Assembly: GCF_001591965.1 (NCBI RefSeq)
Contig: NZ_BCVX01000007.1
Span: 124,001-188,000 of the forward strand
Direction of reading: 5' to 3'
DNA: 64,000 nucleotides
DNA from: Lysinibacillus odysseyi 34hs-1 = NBRC 100172
Lineage (GTDB): Bacteria; Bacillota; Bacilli; Bacillales_A; Planococcaceae
The stretch's first letter is position 1. Every line of letters starts with the position of its first letter. A model generated the notes under the pieces. The model made no database searches. It worked only from the letters and a program-made list of their open reading frames with translations, and was not told the DNA's origin. Positions 8,491 to 16,420 of this stretch are shown here, piece by piece. The translations under genes and the position numbers were made by a program.

Positions 8491-8658
8491 TTATTCCACT
8501 TGTTGATGATCTAGAACCCTGTTCCCTTTCTTTGAAGCAGCGATTTTAACTCCTCACATATGACATCCATGCTTATTCCCTATATTATTCATTGCTCTTC
8601 GTTCTTTTTCAGTGAAATCTCGTTTTTGACTGCGAGCTGGAATACTTCTTTTAGCGTA
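8491..8658 (-). pseudogene. C-terminal fragment of a polymorphic nuclease toxin
   Basis: One frame of 56 codons reads SIPARSQKRDFTEKERR, then NNIGNKHGCHM-stop-GVK, then SKKGNRVLDHQQVE-stop. The pattern PARS-x-KRDFT...GNK-x-GCH-x-CG...G-x-x-x-DHQ is the conserved core of a nuclease toxin domain found at the C-termini of LXG, WXG and Rhs-type polymorphic toxins. The in-frame TGA (8554-8556) stands exactly where the second zinc-ligand cysteine (TGT/TGC) is expected, so a single base change explains it. No N-terminal delivery domain remains. It directly precedes the presumed immunity gene at 7790-8473. Confidence 0.7.
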
Positions 8659-8692
8659 AGATCACATATAAATTCCAAAGTCTATCATTTAA

Positions 8693-8731
8693 AACCAGCA
8701 GCTGTATCAATAAGTACAACTGCTGGTTTTT
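8693..8731 (+). terminator. Hairpin with T-run (terminator-like)
   Basis: AACCAGCAG (8693-8701) and CTGCTGGTT (8720-8728) pair, with TTTTT following on the plus strand. No plus-strand gene ends here, so it may be a relic, or act on the minus strand where TTTT also follows. Confidence 0.5.
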
Positions 8732-8866
8732 CATTTTTTAACCCTTATTAGATAGATTCATTCCAAACTTTGTTCATTTAGCCTGCCTCTTTAGTTTAAG
8801 TGCAATCTATCATTATCTTGATGGCATTATGGATAAAGATTCGTAGTCACTCAAAATATAGGATTA

Positions 8867-10168
8867 TTATTGCTTATTTTGACCTCCACGAGACCATATC
8901 ATAACCGGAATTAATAATAAGGAAAGAATCCCACCGATAAATGATAATGTTAGATAACTTGAACCTGCCATAATCACTCCGGACAAGGCTCCACCAGCAG
9001 CTCCCGACAATGCAACGAAGACATCTACTGTTCCTTGTGTTTTAGCCCTCGTAGAAGTTGTAGTGGAATCAACAATAAGTGCAGTCCCGCTTATCAAACC
9101 AAAATTCCATCCTAATCCGAGTAAAGAAAGTGCAATTACTAGGAAAACCATGGAATCTCCTGGGGCAAATGCAGCTGTTAAGCCCGCCAGAAGCAACGTA
9201 ATTCCAGAAGCAATCGCCATAGCAGTTCGCCCCAATTTATCGACAAGGATACCAGTAACCAGCGAAGGAAGATACATGGCGCCTATATGAAAACCAATCA
9301 CAAGACCGACTTCCCCTACACTATGTCCATGATGCCGCATATGAACAGGTGTCATTGTCATAATGGCTACCATGACAATTTGAGTGAGAACCATAATTGT
9401 CGCACCTACAATTATGCCTCTTTTGTTTTCTACTTGCTCAGTAGTAGCTGAATATATTTTCTCATTCAGTTCTTTGTTGGATGCTTCTATTGATCTTGCT
9501 ATTATTAACGGATCGGGCCGAAGCATAATGAAAAGGACAATCCCCGCTAAGATATATGCAACTGCTGCTAAAATGAATGGTCCAGCAAGTGCTGGAACGC
9601 CAATAGAAAGAGCAATATCCCCCATTACATTTACTAAATTCGGACCAGCAACTGCACCAAATGTTGTAAAAACCATCGTAAGACTAATAGCAGTCGCTCT
9701 CTGTTTACTATTTGCTAAGTCCGTACCTGCATACCTAGCTTGTAAATTAGTTGCAGTCCCTGAACCATAAACAAGTAAAGATAGAAATAACAGCAAAACG
9801 CTATTTATAATTGCTGCAATGATGACGCCTATTGCCCCAAGTCCACCGATCATAAAACCAGTTGCAAGACCTATACGTCGTCCAGATGCTTGCGATAGTC
9901 TGCCAACGAGTAAAGCTGCACCTGCTGACCCTAAAGTAAATAATGCTGAAGGAAGTCCGGCAAAGGCTTCTGTACCAAGCATTTGCTGTGCAAGAAGTGC
10001 ACCCACAGTAACCCCGGCTGCTAATCCTGCACCACCAAAAATTTGTGATACACTTACTACGAATAATGTACGATTATATAACGCTTTTTGTTTTTGTGGA
10101 GAAAGTATGTAGCTTTTCAGCGTAGCTGTTTGTACTTCTAATGATTCTACACAATCTTTTTGTACCAT
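8867..10168 (-). CDS. MFS drug/metabolite transporter
   Basis: A 433-residue major facilitator with about 12 membrane helices. The loop-2 motif GRLSQASGRRIGLATGF and the helix-4 region GSGTATNLQARY mark an antiporter-type MFS, and the second half repeats the loop motif as GILVDKLGRTAMA. The ATG at 10168 follows AGGCAGGT; an in-frame ATG at 10273 would add 35 residues but sits in the terminator between the two genes and has no ribosome site. The upstream MocR-type gene on the same strand could regulate it, although a terminator separates them. Substrate unknown. Confidence 0.85.
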   Translation of the reverse strand: MVQKDCVESLEVQTATLKSYILSPQKQKALYNRTLFVVSVSQIFGGAGLAAGVTVGALLAQQMLGTEAFAGLPSALFTLGSAGAALLVGRLSQASGRRIGLATGFMIGGLGAIGVIIAAIINSVLLLFLSLLVYGSGTATNLQARYAGTDLANSKQRATAISLTMVFTTFGAVAGPNLVNVMGDIALSIGVPALAGPFILAAVAYILAGIVLFIMLRPDPLIIARSIEASNKELNEKIYSATTEQVENKRGIIVGATIMVLTQIVMVAIMTMTPVHMRHHGHSVGEVGLVIGFHIGAMYLPSLVTGILVDKLGRTAMAIASGITLLLAGLTAAFAPGDSMVFLVIALSLLGLGWNFGLISGTALIVDSTTTSTRAKTQGTVDVFVALSGAAGGALSGVIMAGSSYLTLSFIGGILSLLLIPVMIWSRGGQNKQ

Positions 10169-10241
10169 ATTTCTACCTGCCTTTCTAAAAATCCATTCTA
10201 TTAAGCTTCTAACAATATTTGAAATATCATAACACGCACAA

Positions 10242-10270
10242 AAAAACCATACAATGTCACAATTGTATGG
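10242..10270 (-). terminator. Terminator between the MocR and MFS genes
   Basis: CCATACAAT (10247-10255) and ATTGTATGG (10262-10270) form a perfect nine-base stem; on the minus strand TTTTTTT follows. It ends the MocR transcript ten bases after its stop. Because it is a perfect dyad, a second role as an operator is possible. Confidence 0.75.
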
Positions 10271-10279
10271 CAAACAATA

Positions 10280-11668
10280 TTAGCTAAGATCATTTAATAA
10301 ACGTTTAAGGATAATCAATCCTTGTTCAAGCTCTTGTGTCGTATTAGGTGCGCAAACGGAGATCCTAACTGCCCTTTCGGGACAACTATTTCCAACTACA
10401 AAACGTTCAGCCGCATATACTTGTACGCCCTCTTGCTCAGCTAATGTTTCAAATTCTGCACCTGTTACCTTGCCTGGTAATTGCAGCCAACGAAAGATAC
10501 CCGTTTCAACACCTAGACACTTATAGTCACTCAAATATCGATCCACGATTTGGTTTCTTTGAATGGTTTGTTTTCGATGACCCTCAATTAAGAGTTCAAA
10601 TTGGTTGGATACAACCGTCCGTGCTGTCAATTCCGCTAATAACGGGGAAACTGTTATGTTTAAATTATAAAGTGCCTTTGAAATTGGTTCCTTATATTGG
10701 CTTGGCACTGCTACATAGGCTAGTCGTAATCCTGGTGCTAATGCTTTAGATAAACCCGCAATATAGATAACCTGTTCGGGGGCGAATGATGCAACTGCTG
10801 GTAGTGGGTTTTTATTAAGAAGATGGTAAGATCCATCCTCAATAATGAACTGATTATATTTTTTAGCAACGCTTGCAATCTTTTTTCGATTCTCAACCGA
10901 CATTAAGGAAGCTGTCGGATTATGATAATCTGGCATCAAGTATATGCCTTTAATATTTTCATTTTTACAAGCATCTTCAAAAGAAGTTGGACTCATTTCA
11001 AAGTTCTCTGATTTTATCGGTACTATTTGTACATTAAGCATCGCTGCAACAGTTTTTAAGCCCGGGTATGTATGCTGGTCAGCCCCAATGCGTTCGCCAG
11101 GCTTACAAAGGCCTGCTAGTGTAGCAGCAATTGCATTTTGTGCGCCATTTGCAAATAAAATGTGTTCAACGTCTGTTTCGAATCCCCCTCTTCGGAGTAA
11201 CTTTATAGCTGCATCTTTTTGCCAAATACTTTCGCCTGTCCGGCCATATCCAAACCATTTTTCGTAATCTGTCTCTTGCAGCATACTTTTCAATTGGATT
11301 AGCAATGGCTCGTACGAAGCATTATCTGGAAGTGTTGCTCCCATTTCAATTAAATGCTGTGGCTTGGTGTCTTCAAGCAAATAGGCATTCGATAACGCAT
11401 CATACGATACAAATGTCCCGCTTCCAACTGAAGCGCTTAACAAGCCCTTCAACTCACATACTTTAAAAGCTTTTGAAATAGTACTCAGATTTAAATCTAA
11501 ATAGTCAGCCAATTCTCTTTGTGGTGGAAGTTTTGTTCCTGGTAACAAATCTCCGTTAAGAATGTCCTTTTCCAATTGCCTTGCAATTGCTTGATATATA
11601 GGCTTTTCAGTTTTATTAATCGAAGGCTTCCAGCTCATCGGATAATTTTCAAAAGAATTAATCGGCAT
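10280..11668 (-). CDS. MocR-family transcriptional regulator (GntR HTH fused to aminotransferase)
   Basis: A regulator of about 462 residues. The N-terminal 75 residues are a GntR winged helix (QLEKDILNGDLLPGTKLPPQ, RELADYLDLNLSTISKAF), followed by a class-I aminotransferase fold. PLP-site elements are present: PDYHNPTAS, the lysine in GLSKALAPGLR, and FRWLQLPG. These regulators sense PLP or amino-compound imines. AAGGG lies about nine bases before the ATG at 11668; the ATG at 11677 would abut it. Neighbours suggest control of the MFS transporter or of the lost amine oxidase whose 5' end remains at 11813. Confidence 0.85.
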   Translation of the reverse strand: MPINSFENYPMSWKPSINKTEKPIYQAIARQLEKDILNGDLLPGTKLPPQRELADYLDLNLSTISKAFKVCELKGLLSASVGSGTFVSYDALSNAYLLEDTKPQHLIEMGATLPDNASYEPLLIQLKSMLQETDYEKWFGYGRTGESIWQKDAAIKLLRRGGFETDVEHILFANGAQNAIAATLAGLCKPGERIGADQHTYPGLKTVAAMLNVQIVPIKSENFEMSPTSFEDACKNENIKGIYLMPDYHNPTASLMSVENRKKIASVAKKYNQFIIEDGSYHLLNKNPLPAVASFAPEQVIYIAGLSKALAPGLRLAYVAVPSQYKEPISKALYNLNITVSPLLAELTARTVVSNQFELLIEGHRKQTIQRNQIVDRYLSDYKCLGVETGIFRWLQLPGKVTGAEFETLAEQEGVQVYAAERFVVGNSCPERAVRISVCAPNTTQELEQGLIILKRLLNDLS

Positions 11669-11729
11669 AATATCCATCCCTTTTTACAAATTGATATGAT
11701 TTTAACCTTTATATAACAAATATGATTTT

Positions 11730-11813
11730 CTATATGCCTATCAGTGAGAGAGACGCAGCTCGAAGACCACTCAAACCAGCTCCAACAATAACTACAGAAT
11801 CATTCACATTCAT
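11730..11813 (-). pseudogene. N-terminal stub of an FAD-dependent amine oxidase
   Basis: Behind a good AAGGAAGG site an ATG opens 27 codons with DSVVIVGAGLSGLRAA, the dinucleotide-binding GxGxxG motif at the N-terminus of flavin monoamine oxidases and related flavoproteins, and then ends in a stop. The remaining 400 or more residues are missing, so this is a deletion scar. It lies just upstream of the MocR gene on the same strand, so regulator and oxidase may once have been a unit. Confidence 0.7.
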
Positions 11814-11921
11814 CCTTCCTTTTGACCGTATTTATTTACAGGATTCTGGGTTTTCATGATTTTAGGTTTTTCATTAATTTTTGAACCATTTCATCATAAG
11901 TTTGAAGCGTAATAAGCAGGA

Positions 11922-12257
11922 TTATATTGTTAAATATAAAAAATCTACTCCTGTAGTATTGCCACTGTATTTTTGATAAAGTCGTATTTCCTCATTTGAA
12001 GACCATTTGAATTCCCCTAAATATCTATCCAATAAAAATATATTAGATTTCTCTTCAATTAACACTTTATGTTTAATAAGCTCCCCACTATTTGTAAGAA
12101 CGCTTATTGATAAAGCTGCTTTATATAAAATAATTTCAATCTCTACAACAGCTATTAACTTTCTAGCAGAATTATATTTCGGTTTTTTCCAAAAATATTT
12201 ACATTCATAATTAGCAAGAACAACTTTATAATAAACATCCTTATTGCACCTGTTAAT
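11922..12257 (-). pseudogene. Start-less coding remnant of an unknown protein (111 codons)
   Basis: An uninterrupted frame between stops, with protein-like composition: YYKVVLANYECKYFWKKPKY, AVVEIEIILYKAALSISVLT, then YLGEFKWSSNEEIRLYQKY. It has no usable ATG, GTG or TTG near its beginning and no ribosome site, so it looks like the 3' part of a gene that lost its start. Family not recognised. It lies in the deletion-rich stretch between the amine-oxidase stub and the TetR gene. Confidence 0.45.
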
Positions 12258-12336
12258 TTACAATTTACAAAATGAACAGCTGAAAAATACAGAATTTTCT
12301 TTTCCTCGATATTTCAAATAAAATTTATAAAAATAG

Positions 12337-12360
12337 CCACTCTACCCGAAAATAGAGTGG
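12337..12360 (-). terminator. Hairpin, probable terminator of the TetR gene
   Basis: CCACTCTA and TAGAGTGG with an eight-base loop; on the minus strand CTATTTTTAT follows, 50 bases after the TetR stop codon. Confidence 0.6.
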
Positions 12361-12410
12361 TTTGTTGAGCAGAACTTTTTGAGGATGTTTTCTTGTCAAT
12401 ATCATACTAA

Positions 12411-12998
12411 TTACGGCAGTCGTTTTATATAAGGCCCGTTTAGTGATAGTTCAATGAGTGTTTTTGCCATTTGAACGGGAGCAATTTCATAGTTCGTCGT
12501 AATCCACCATCTTATACATTCTAAATAGGCACCCGCTGCATAGGCAATGATCAGTTGTTCATTTACGTTAATTAGATACGGACGTGTCTGGGAAAAATAA
12601 ATTCCATTACGTACATATTCTTTTAATATTTCTTGGATGCCATTCGTAAACAACGCATCCGTTTGATAAATAAGCAACGTCTCATATGCAATGTGATTTT
12701 TTTGGACATGTTCGAAAAGCAAAGTTAAGTTTTCTGTTTTTTCTTCTTCTGTAATTTTATCAAGCGGCTTGGGATTATGAATGGTCAACGCCTGCTTCAA
12801 TTCCGAAAGTAATTCTTCAATCATCGCTTTTCGTAATTCATTAATATCTTTATATAGTTTATAAAACGTTGGTCTTGTTACCGCTGCCTTTTTGCAAACT
12901 TGTTGAATTGAAAATTGATCATGTCCTTCAATTATCAATGACAAATATGCCTCATGTAATTTTTCTTTCGATCTAACTTGTCTTGGATCTAATTTCAT
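12411..12998 (-). CDS. TetR/AcrR-family transcriptional repressor
   Basis: A 195-residue regulator. Residues about 8-55 form the TetR helix-turn-helix (EGHDQFSIQQVCKKAAVTRP, TFYKLYKDINEL); the rest is an all-helical ligand domain ending in a DUF-type TetR C-terminal region (IIAYAAGAYLECIRWWI). A palindrome, CTACTAT-N5-ATAGTAG, lies nine bases before the ATG and suggests autoregulation. The neighbouring short-chain dehydrogenase genes, broken (13066) and intact (13682), are the likely targets. GTGATAAA precedes the ATG; the ribosome site is moderate. Confidence 0.85.
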   Translation of the reverse strand: MKLDPRQVRSKEKLHEAYLSLIIEGHDQFSIQQVCKKAAVTRPTFYKLYKDINELRKAMIEELLSELKQALTIHNPKPLDKITEEEKTENLTLLFEHVQKNHIAYETLLIYQTDALFTNGIQEILKEYVRNGIYFSQTRPYLINVNEQLIIAYAAGAYLECIRWWITTNYEIAPVQMAKTLIELSLNGPYIKRLP

Positions 12999-13006
12999 TT
13001 TATCAC

Positions 13007-13025
13007 CTACTATTTATAATAGTAG
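13007..13025. promoter_or_regulatory. Palindrome upstream of the TetR gene
   Basis: CTACTAT (13007-13013) and ATAGTAG (13019-13025) around five bases, directly upstream of the start codon; a candidate autoregulatory operator. Confidence 0.5.
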
Positions 13026-13065
13026 CATGAAAATACTTGTGGGTTAAAACAAATTATAGAGCTGT

Positions 13066-13552
13066 TCATCTGCCATCAATGACTAATTGAGCGTCTGTCA
13101 TTGTCATAAAGCGTGATCCCTCTAATGCAATGTGTACGCGCTTGATACAATGGCATACCCGCTTCCATCGTGTGTGCTGTCATTACGATAAAACCAGGGT
13201 GTACTGAATTGACACGGATTTTATCTTTTTCGTATTCAACAACAGCCGATTTTGATGAAGTACGTAATGCACCTTTTTCAGTTATGTAAGGACTAGAGCT
13301 TGCCAATCCAAAAATACAACCAATAGATGAAATGTTAATGACTGAACCACCGCCAGCTTTTTGCATTTCATAAATTATGTATTTCATACCTAGCACACAG
13401 CCGTTTAAGCTAATGTTCAGATCCCAATTCCATTCATCCATTCCATCGTTGCAAAGTTTTTATTAACGTTGTGCTTCATCGTCAAAATACTACTGAAACG
13501 CCTACACTATTCGCAGCACCTGTAATAATAACTATTTTGCTTATAAACACAT
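13066..13552 (-). pseudogene. Broken short-chain dehydrogenase (SDR)
   Basis: Three pieces of one SDR can be read. The 5' piece begins at about 13552 with SKIVIITGAANSVGVSVV (the NAD-binding TGxxxGxG region) and stops. A middle segment of some 60 residues is missing. The main piece (13441-13076) has NISLNGCVLGMKY, SVINISSIG, PYITEKGA (catalytic Tyr and Lys) and IRVNSVHPGFI. The C-terminal end continues in another frame as ALEGSRFMTMTDAQLVIDGR with a stop at 13066. So both a deletion and a frameshift destroyed it. It is a paralogue of the intact SDR that starts divergently at 13682. Confidence 0.8.
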
Positions 13553-13581
13553 ATTTTTTACTCCTAACCAACAAAACTTTA

Positions 13582-13596
13582 TTTACAAAATGTAAA
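13582..13596. promoter_or_regulatory. Operator-like repeat, copy 1 (upstream of the SDR gene)
   Basis: TTTACA-AAA-TGTAAA, followed by TTAGTT. A close copy, TTTACAATAAGTAAATTAGTT with two substitutions plus the longer palindrome around it, lies just after the SDR gene (14504-14523). The shared 5'-TTATTTACAA...GTAAATTAGTT context suggests a regulator site, probably for the nearby TetR protein. Confidence 0.5.
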
Positions 13597-13681
13597 TTAG
13601 TTCATATAATAAATTAACAACATGAAATCTAATACGCAACCTGAAAGTTCATGTTGTAAAATTTTAAAGAGGTGTTATAAC

Positions 13682-14491
13682 ATGAGTCGTTTAGAAAACA
13701 AAGTAGCTATCGTAACAGGTGCCGCTTCAGGCATGGGTGAAGCAACTGCAAAACTATTTGCTGCACAAGGTGCGAAAGTAGTAGCTGCTGACATTAATGT
13801 AGCTGGATTAGAGCGTGTAGTAGCTGAAGTGAAAGCAGCTGGCGGAGAAATCGTAGCAAAACAAGTGGATATTGGTAATGAGGAAATGATCAAAGACATG
13901 ATTCAAACAGCTGTTGATACATATGGCCGTTTAGATATCTTAATGAATAATGCTGCGCGCTTAGATTTCCATAAAGACGTAAACGTAAAAGACATGGACG
14001 TTTTTGAGTGGGATGAAACAATGCGTTATAACTTAAAATCTGTTATGTTAGGTACCAAATACGCGCTTCCAGTGATGATAGAAAATGGTGGCGGTTCGAT
14101 CATCAACACAGCATCAATGGGAGGACAAGTAGGTGAAATGACGAAATCAGCTTACGCAGCAGCCAAAGCAGGTGTTATTTCATTAACACGTTCAACAGCT
14201 GTACAATTCGGTAAACAAGGTATCCGTTGTAACGCGATTGCCCCTGGTATGGTAATGCCAAAAGACCGTATCGATAATGCCCCAGAAGCTTTAGCTGCCT
14301 TAATCGATATTTACAAAGATATCAAATTATTAGATCGTATCGGTGATCCTATGGATATCGCAAACTTAGCTTTATTCTTAGCAAGTGATGAGTCTTCATT
14401 CATAACTGGTCAAGTAATCAACTCGGATGGTGGTATGCTTGTACAAAATCCAACTGTAAATGCATTGAAAAAAGCGAATATAAGCTGGTAA
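13682..14491 (+). CDS. Short-chain dehydrogenase/reductase
   Basis: A 269-residue classical SDR. TGAASGMGEA binds NAD(P), the acidic ADIN after beta-2 favours NAD over NADP, and NNAA, then S in NTASMGG, with YAAAKAG give the catalytic Asn-Ser-Tyr-Lys set. The C-terminus has FLASDESSFITGQVINSDGG. AGAGGTG sits eight bases before the ATG at 13682; an ATG at 13622 is in frame but has no ribosome site. It is flanked on both sides by copies of one palindromic motif and faces the TetR gene. Codon use here is notably T- and A-ending compared with the GC-richer sulfur operon. Substrate unknown. Confidence 0.9.
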   Translation: MSRLENKVAIVTGAASGMGEATAKLFAAQGAKVVAADINVAGLERVVAEVKAAGGEIVAKQVDIGNEEMIKDMIQTAVDTYGRLDILMNNAARLDFHKDVNVKDMDVFEWDETMRYNLKSVMLGTKYALPVMIENGGGSIINTASMGGQVGEMTKSAYAAAKAGVISLTRSTAVQFGKQGIRCNAIAPGMVMPKDRIDNAPEALAALIDIYKDIKLLDRIGDPMDIANLALFLASDESSFITGQVINSDGGMLVQNPTVNALKKANISW

Positions 14492-14503
14492 GCCTTTAAC
14501 TTA

Positions 14504-14523
14504 ACTTATTTACAATAAGTAAA
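14504..14523. repeat. Operator-like repeat, copy 2 (downstream of the SDR gene)
   Basis: ACTTATT-TAC-AATAAGT overlaps TTTACAATAAGTAAA, a near copy of the 13582 motif including its TTAGTT flank. It could be a second operator half, a weak terminator stem, or a duplication boundary. Confidence 0.4.
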
Positions 14524-14633
14524 TTAGTTTTATTTTAAAGAAGCATTTCTAAAATATTTTTGATTTACTTTTAGTCCAATTGACGGATTGGTATTCATAC
14601 AACGAGAAAAATTCATAATTATTGTTACTCCCC

Positions 14634-14729
14634 TACTATGTCGAATACAGCCTTACTGAAAAGGGACAAACTCGCTGGCCTATCATTCAGGAAATGTGCC
14701 AATGGGGAGAGCAAAAAAGAGAAAAATAA
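14634..14729 (+). pseudogene. C-terminal stub of an HxlR-type regulator
   Basis: The frame YYVEYSLTEKGQTRWPIIQE followed by MCQWGEQKREK-stop matches the C-terminal wing and last helix of HxlR/YodB-type winged-helix regulators (VEYSLTxxG...WG). No upstream part is present. Such regulators often sit beside oxidoreductase genes like the adjacent SDR, so a deletion probably removed the rest. Confidence 0.6.
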
Positions 14730-14854
14730 ACAGAGCACAGCTAAGTATTCTGCCTCGATAATATGTAATCAGTTTTTAGCTTCGCGGCATTTAAAATCCA
14801 AAATAGAAGTGGCTAGCATACATCGCTAAAATAGAAATGTTCAATAAAAATTAA

Positions 14855-14886
14855 GTGGACCTACAGGTAAGATCCAGTAGGTCCAC
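14855..14886 (-). terminator. Intrinsic terminator
   Basis: GTGGACCTAC (14855-14864) and GTAGGTCCAC (14877-14886) form a perfect ten-base stem; on the minus strand TTAATTTTTATT follows. It ends the Tyr/Pro-rich gene. Confidence 0.8.
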
Positions 14887-14915
14887 AGTTTTATTAAGCA
14901 GCAGCTTTATTGATG

Positions 14916-15137
14916 TTAGTAGCCGTAAGGTCGGTTGTATGGGCGGTTATAGTACGGATAGCGGTAGTATGGTGGGTATGCTGGAAAGGCTGGGTATATT
15001 GGATAGAATGGGAAAAACGGGTACTGGTAATGCGGAATTCTTCTTCGACGACGTCTCCCATAACCGTCATAGTCATAATCATAGTCATCATCATCTCTGT
15101 AATCTTGATAACCGCCATATTGTCCGTAATTTTGCAT
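14916..15137 (-). CDS. Tyrosine/proline-rich low-complexity protein, possibly a spore-coat or surface protein
   Basis: A 73-residue protein in three blocks: YGQYGGYQDYRDDDDYDYDY at the start, a run of six arginines near residues 28-33, then repeats of FYPIYPAFPAYPPYYRYPYY and NRPYNRPYGY. No signal peptide or membrane helix. Similar Tyr/Pro/Asp-rich short proteins are found in Bacillus spore coats, where tyrosines are cross-linked; that role is inference. AGAGGGGG lies six bases before the ATG, and a terminator follows. Upstream, CATAACCTA (around 15166-15174) fits the -10 pattern CATA-N3-TA of sporulation sigma factors E/K, but no convincing -35 is seen. Confidence 0.65.
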   Translation of the reverse strand: MQNYGQYGGYQDYRDDDDYDYDYDGYGRRRRRRIPHYQYPFFPFYPIYPAFPAYPPYYRYPYYNRPYNRPYGY

Positions 15138-15273
15138 AATATTCCCCCTCTTTATTTCGATATAGGTTATGCAAATTGCCTATAAAGAAGCTAAGCATTT
15201 GCCTAGGAGGATTTTGTTGTATCGGTGTAGTCAAAAGTATTGACTATGATAATCTATTTACAAATATCATAAT

Positions 15274-15302
15274 AACCGTCCTCCAATATTGGAAAGACGG
15301 TT
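15274..15302 (-). terminator. Weak hairpin downstream of the methyltransferase
   Basis: AACCGTC and GACGGTT with a 15-base loop, about 45 bases after the methyltransferase stop. The T-run is poor on the minus strand. Confidence 0.3.
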
Positions 15303-15347
15303 TAATATTAATTGAATTTCCGCTAAAGCCCCTTTATATCCTGCTGC

Positions 15348-16103
15348 TTAAACATTGCCTAGATAGCTTCGCGTTATGTTTGGGAGAACAATTTTTCCGT
15401 TCTTACTGTACTTTTCGAATAGCTCTGACAGGAGAAAAACAAACCTTTTATATTCGTCGTCATCTTTTTTGGGCGCATAGGATGCTGATAAATTCCTTCC
15501 CAAAAAGCCTTCATAATCAAAAAGCATTTCACTTTGATATATTTTGAATTCATACTTTCCATCTTTAAAAAAGCTGCTAAACACTTCTGGTGTTTGTTCT
15601 ATCCCACCGCTGAATCCTTTGAAATTCGAACAGGTCTTTCGGCAAATTGCTTCATTCTCTTTAATAACCGGACTAGTTAAATCCCTGCTGTTCCACACAA
15701 GAGCAACATTTTTCTTCTGTTTCAAGATCCGTTGACATTCGATTTTGAATGCTTTTTTATCAAACCAATGAAATGCCTGGGCAACAGTTACTAAATCCAC
15801 ACTATTTTCTTTTAATGTTGTATTTTCAGCAGTGGCTTTTATTGAGTTGAAACGAGCGTATTGTTTTAACGATTGCTCAGCAATCGTTCTCATATCATCA
15901 TTTGGTTCAACACCTATTACATGTAAACCTCTTTCAAGCAGCTGGTGGCTAAATATTCCCGTACCTGAACCAATGTCGGCCACAATGCTGTCTTCTTTTA
16001 GCTGGTTAGCCGAAAACAGATAATCGATATATTCATCAGGGTAACTAGGACGGTATTTTGCATATATATCAGCCTTGCCGGTAAAATTCCCTGTTGTTTT
16101 CAT
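15348..16103 (-). CDS. Class I SAM-dependent methyltransferase
   Basis: A 251-residue methyltransferase of the ubiE/UPF-type group. Motif I is VADIGSGTGIFSHQL (about residues 41-55), the acidic loop-2 residue is in VIGVEPNDDM, motif post-I is NSVDLVTVAQAFHWFD (residues about 103-118), and RILK follows. The N-terminal FTGKADIYAKYRPSYPDEYI is characteristic of this subgroup, whose substrates are mostly unknown. AAAGGAGGGAG gives a strong start. It is monocistronic and unrelated in function to its neighbours as far as can be seen. Confidence 0.85.
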   Translation of the reverse strand: MKTTGNFTGKADIYAKYRPSYPDEYIDYLFSANQLKEDSIVADIGSGTGIFSHQLLERGLHVIGVEPNDDMRTIAEQSLKQYARFNSIKATAENTTLKENSVDLVTVAQAFHWFDKKAFKIECQRILKQKKNVALVWNSRDLTSPVIKENEAICRKTCSNFKGFSGGIEQTPEVFSSFFKDGKYEFKIYQSEMLFDYEGFLGRNLSASYAPKKDDDEYKRFVFLLSELFEKYSKNGKIVLPNITRSYLGNV

Positions 16104-16224
16104 CGTACTCCCTCCTTTTGCTACTCTGTTTATATCTGCATGGTTTCAAAAAATTTACGACAGAATTTTTTGCTCTCTGCCGCAGATTCTTTTCACTTAC
16201 GGTTTAACTATTTGTCCCTTAATT

Positions 16225-16257
16225 TGAAAAAGCAGCTGATCCCATTTTGGAATCAGC
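16225..16257 (-). terminator. Hairpin, terminator of the amidohydrolase operon
   Basis: GCTGAT and ATCAGC with internal CC/GG pairs; on the minus strand TGCTTTTTC follows. It lies 165 bases after the last amidohydrolase gene; the intervening sequence shows no supportable gene. Confidence 0.5.
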
Positions 16258-16420
16258 CGAAATCATTTTGATGATTAATTTTTACCTTACTATTATTTAA
16301 TAATAGGCGTCCATTTTCAATCTGTCTTTTTCAGCAGCTGGAATAAAGCTTTGGCTCTATTTTGATCTGAATTGCTATGTTTTTTGACATATATAAACAG
16401 GCATATGTCACCTATATACC

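Noticed and set aside
8560-8751. Plus-strand 63-codon frame rich in Ser and Phe
   Set aside because: It is antisense to the toxin fragment, which has a recognisable conserved motif, and it ends in the hairpin.
12007-12210. Plus-strand 67-codon frame
   Set aside because: It is antisense to the longer, more protein-like minus-strand remnant at 11922-12257 and has no ribosome site.
14855-15185. Several long frames on both strands across the Tyr/Pro-rich gene (for example 14894-15118 minus and 14910-15185 plus)
   Set aside because: They are low-complexity shadows caused by the repetitive TAT/CAT/GGT codons. Only the 14916-15137 minus frame has a ribosome site and a following terminator.
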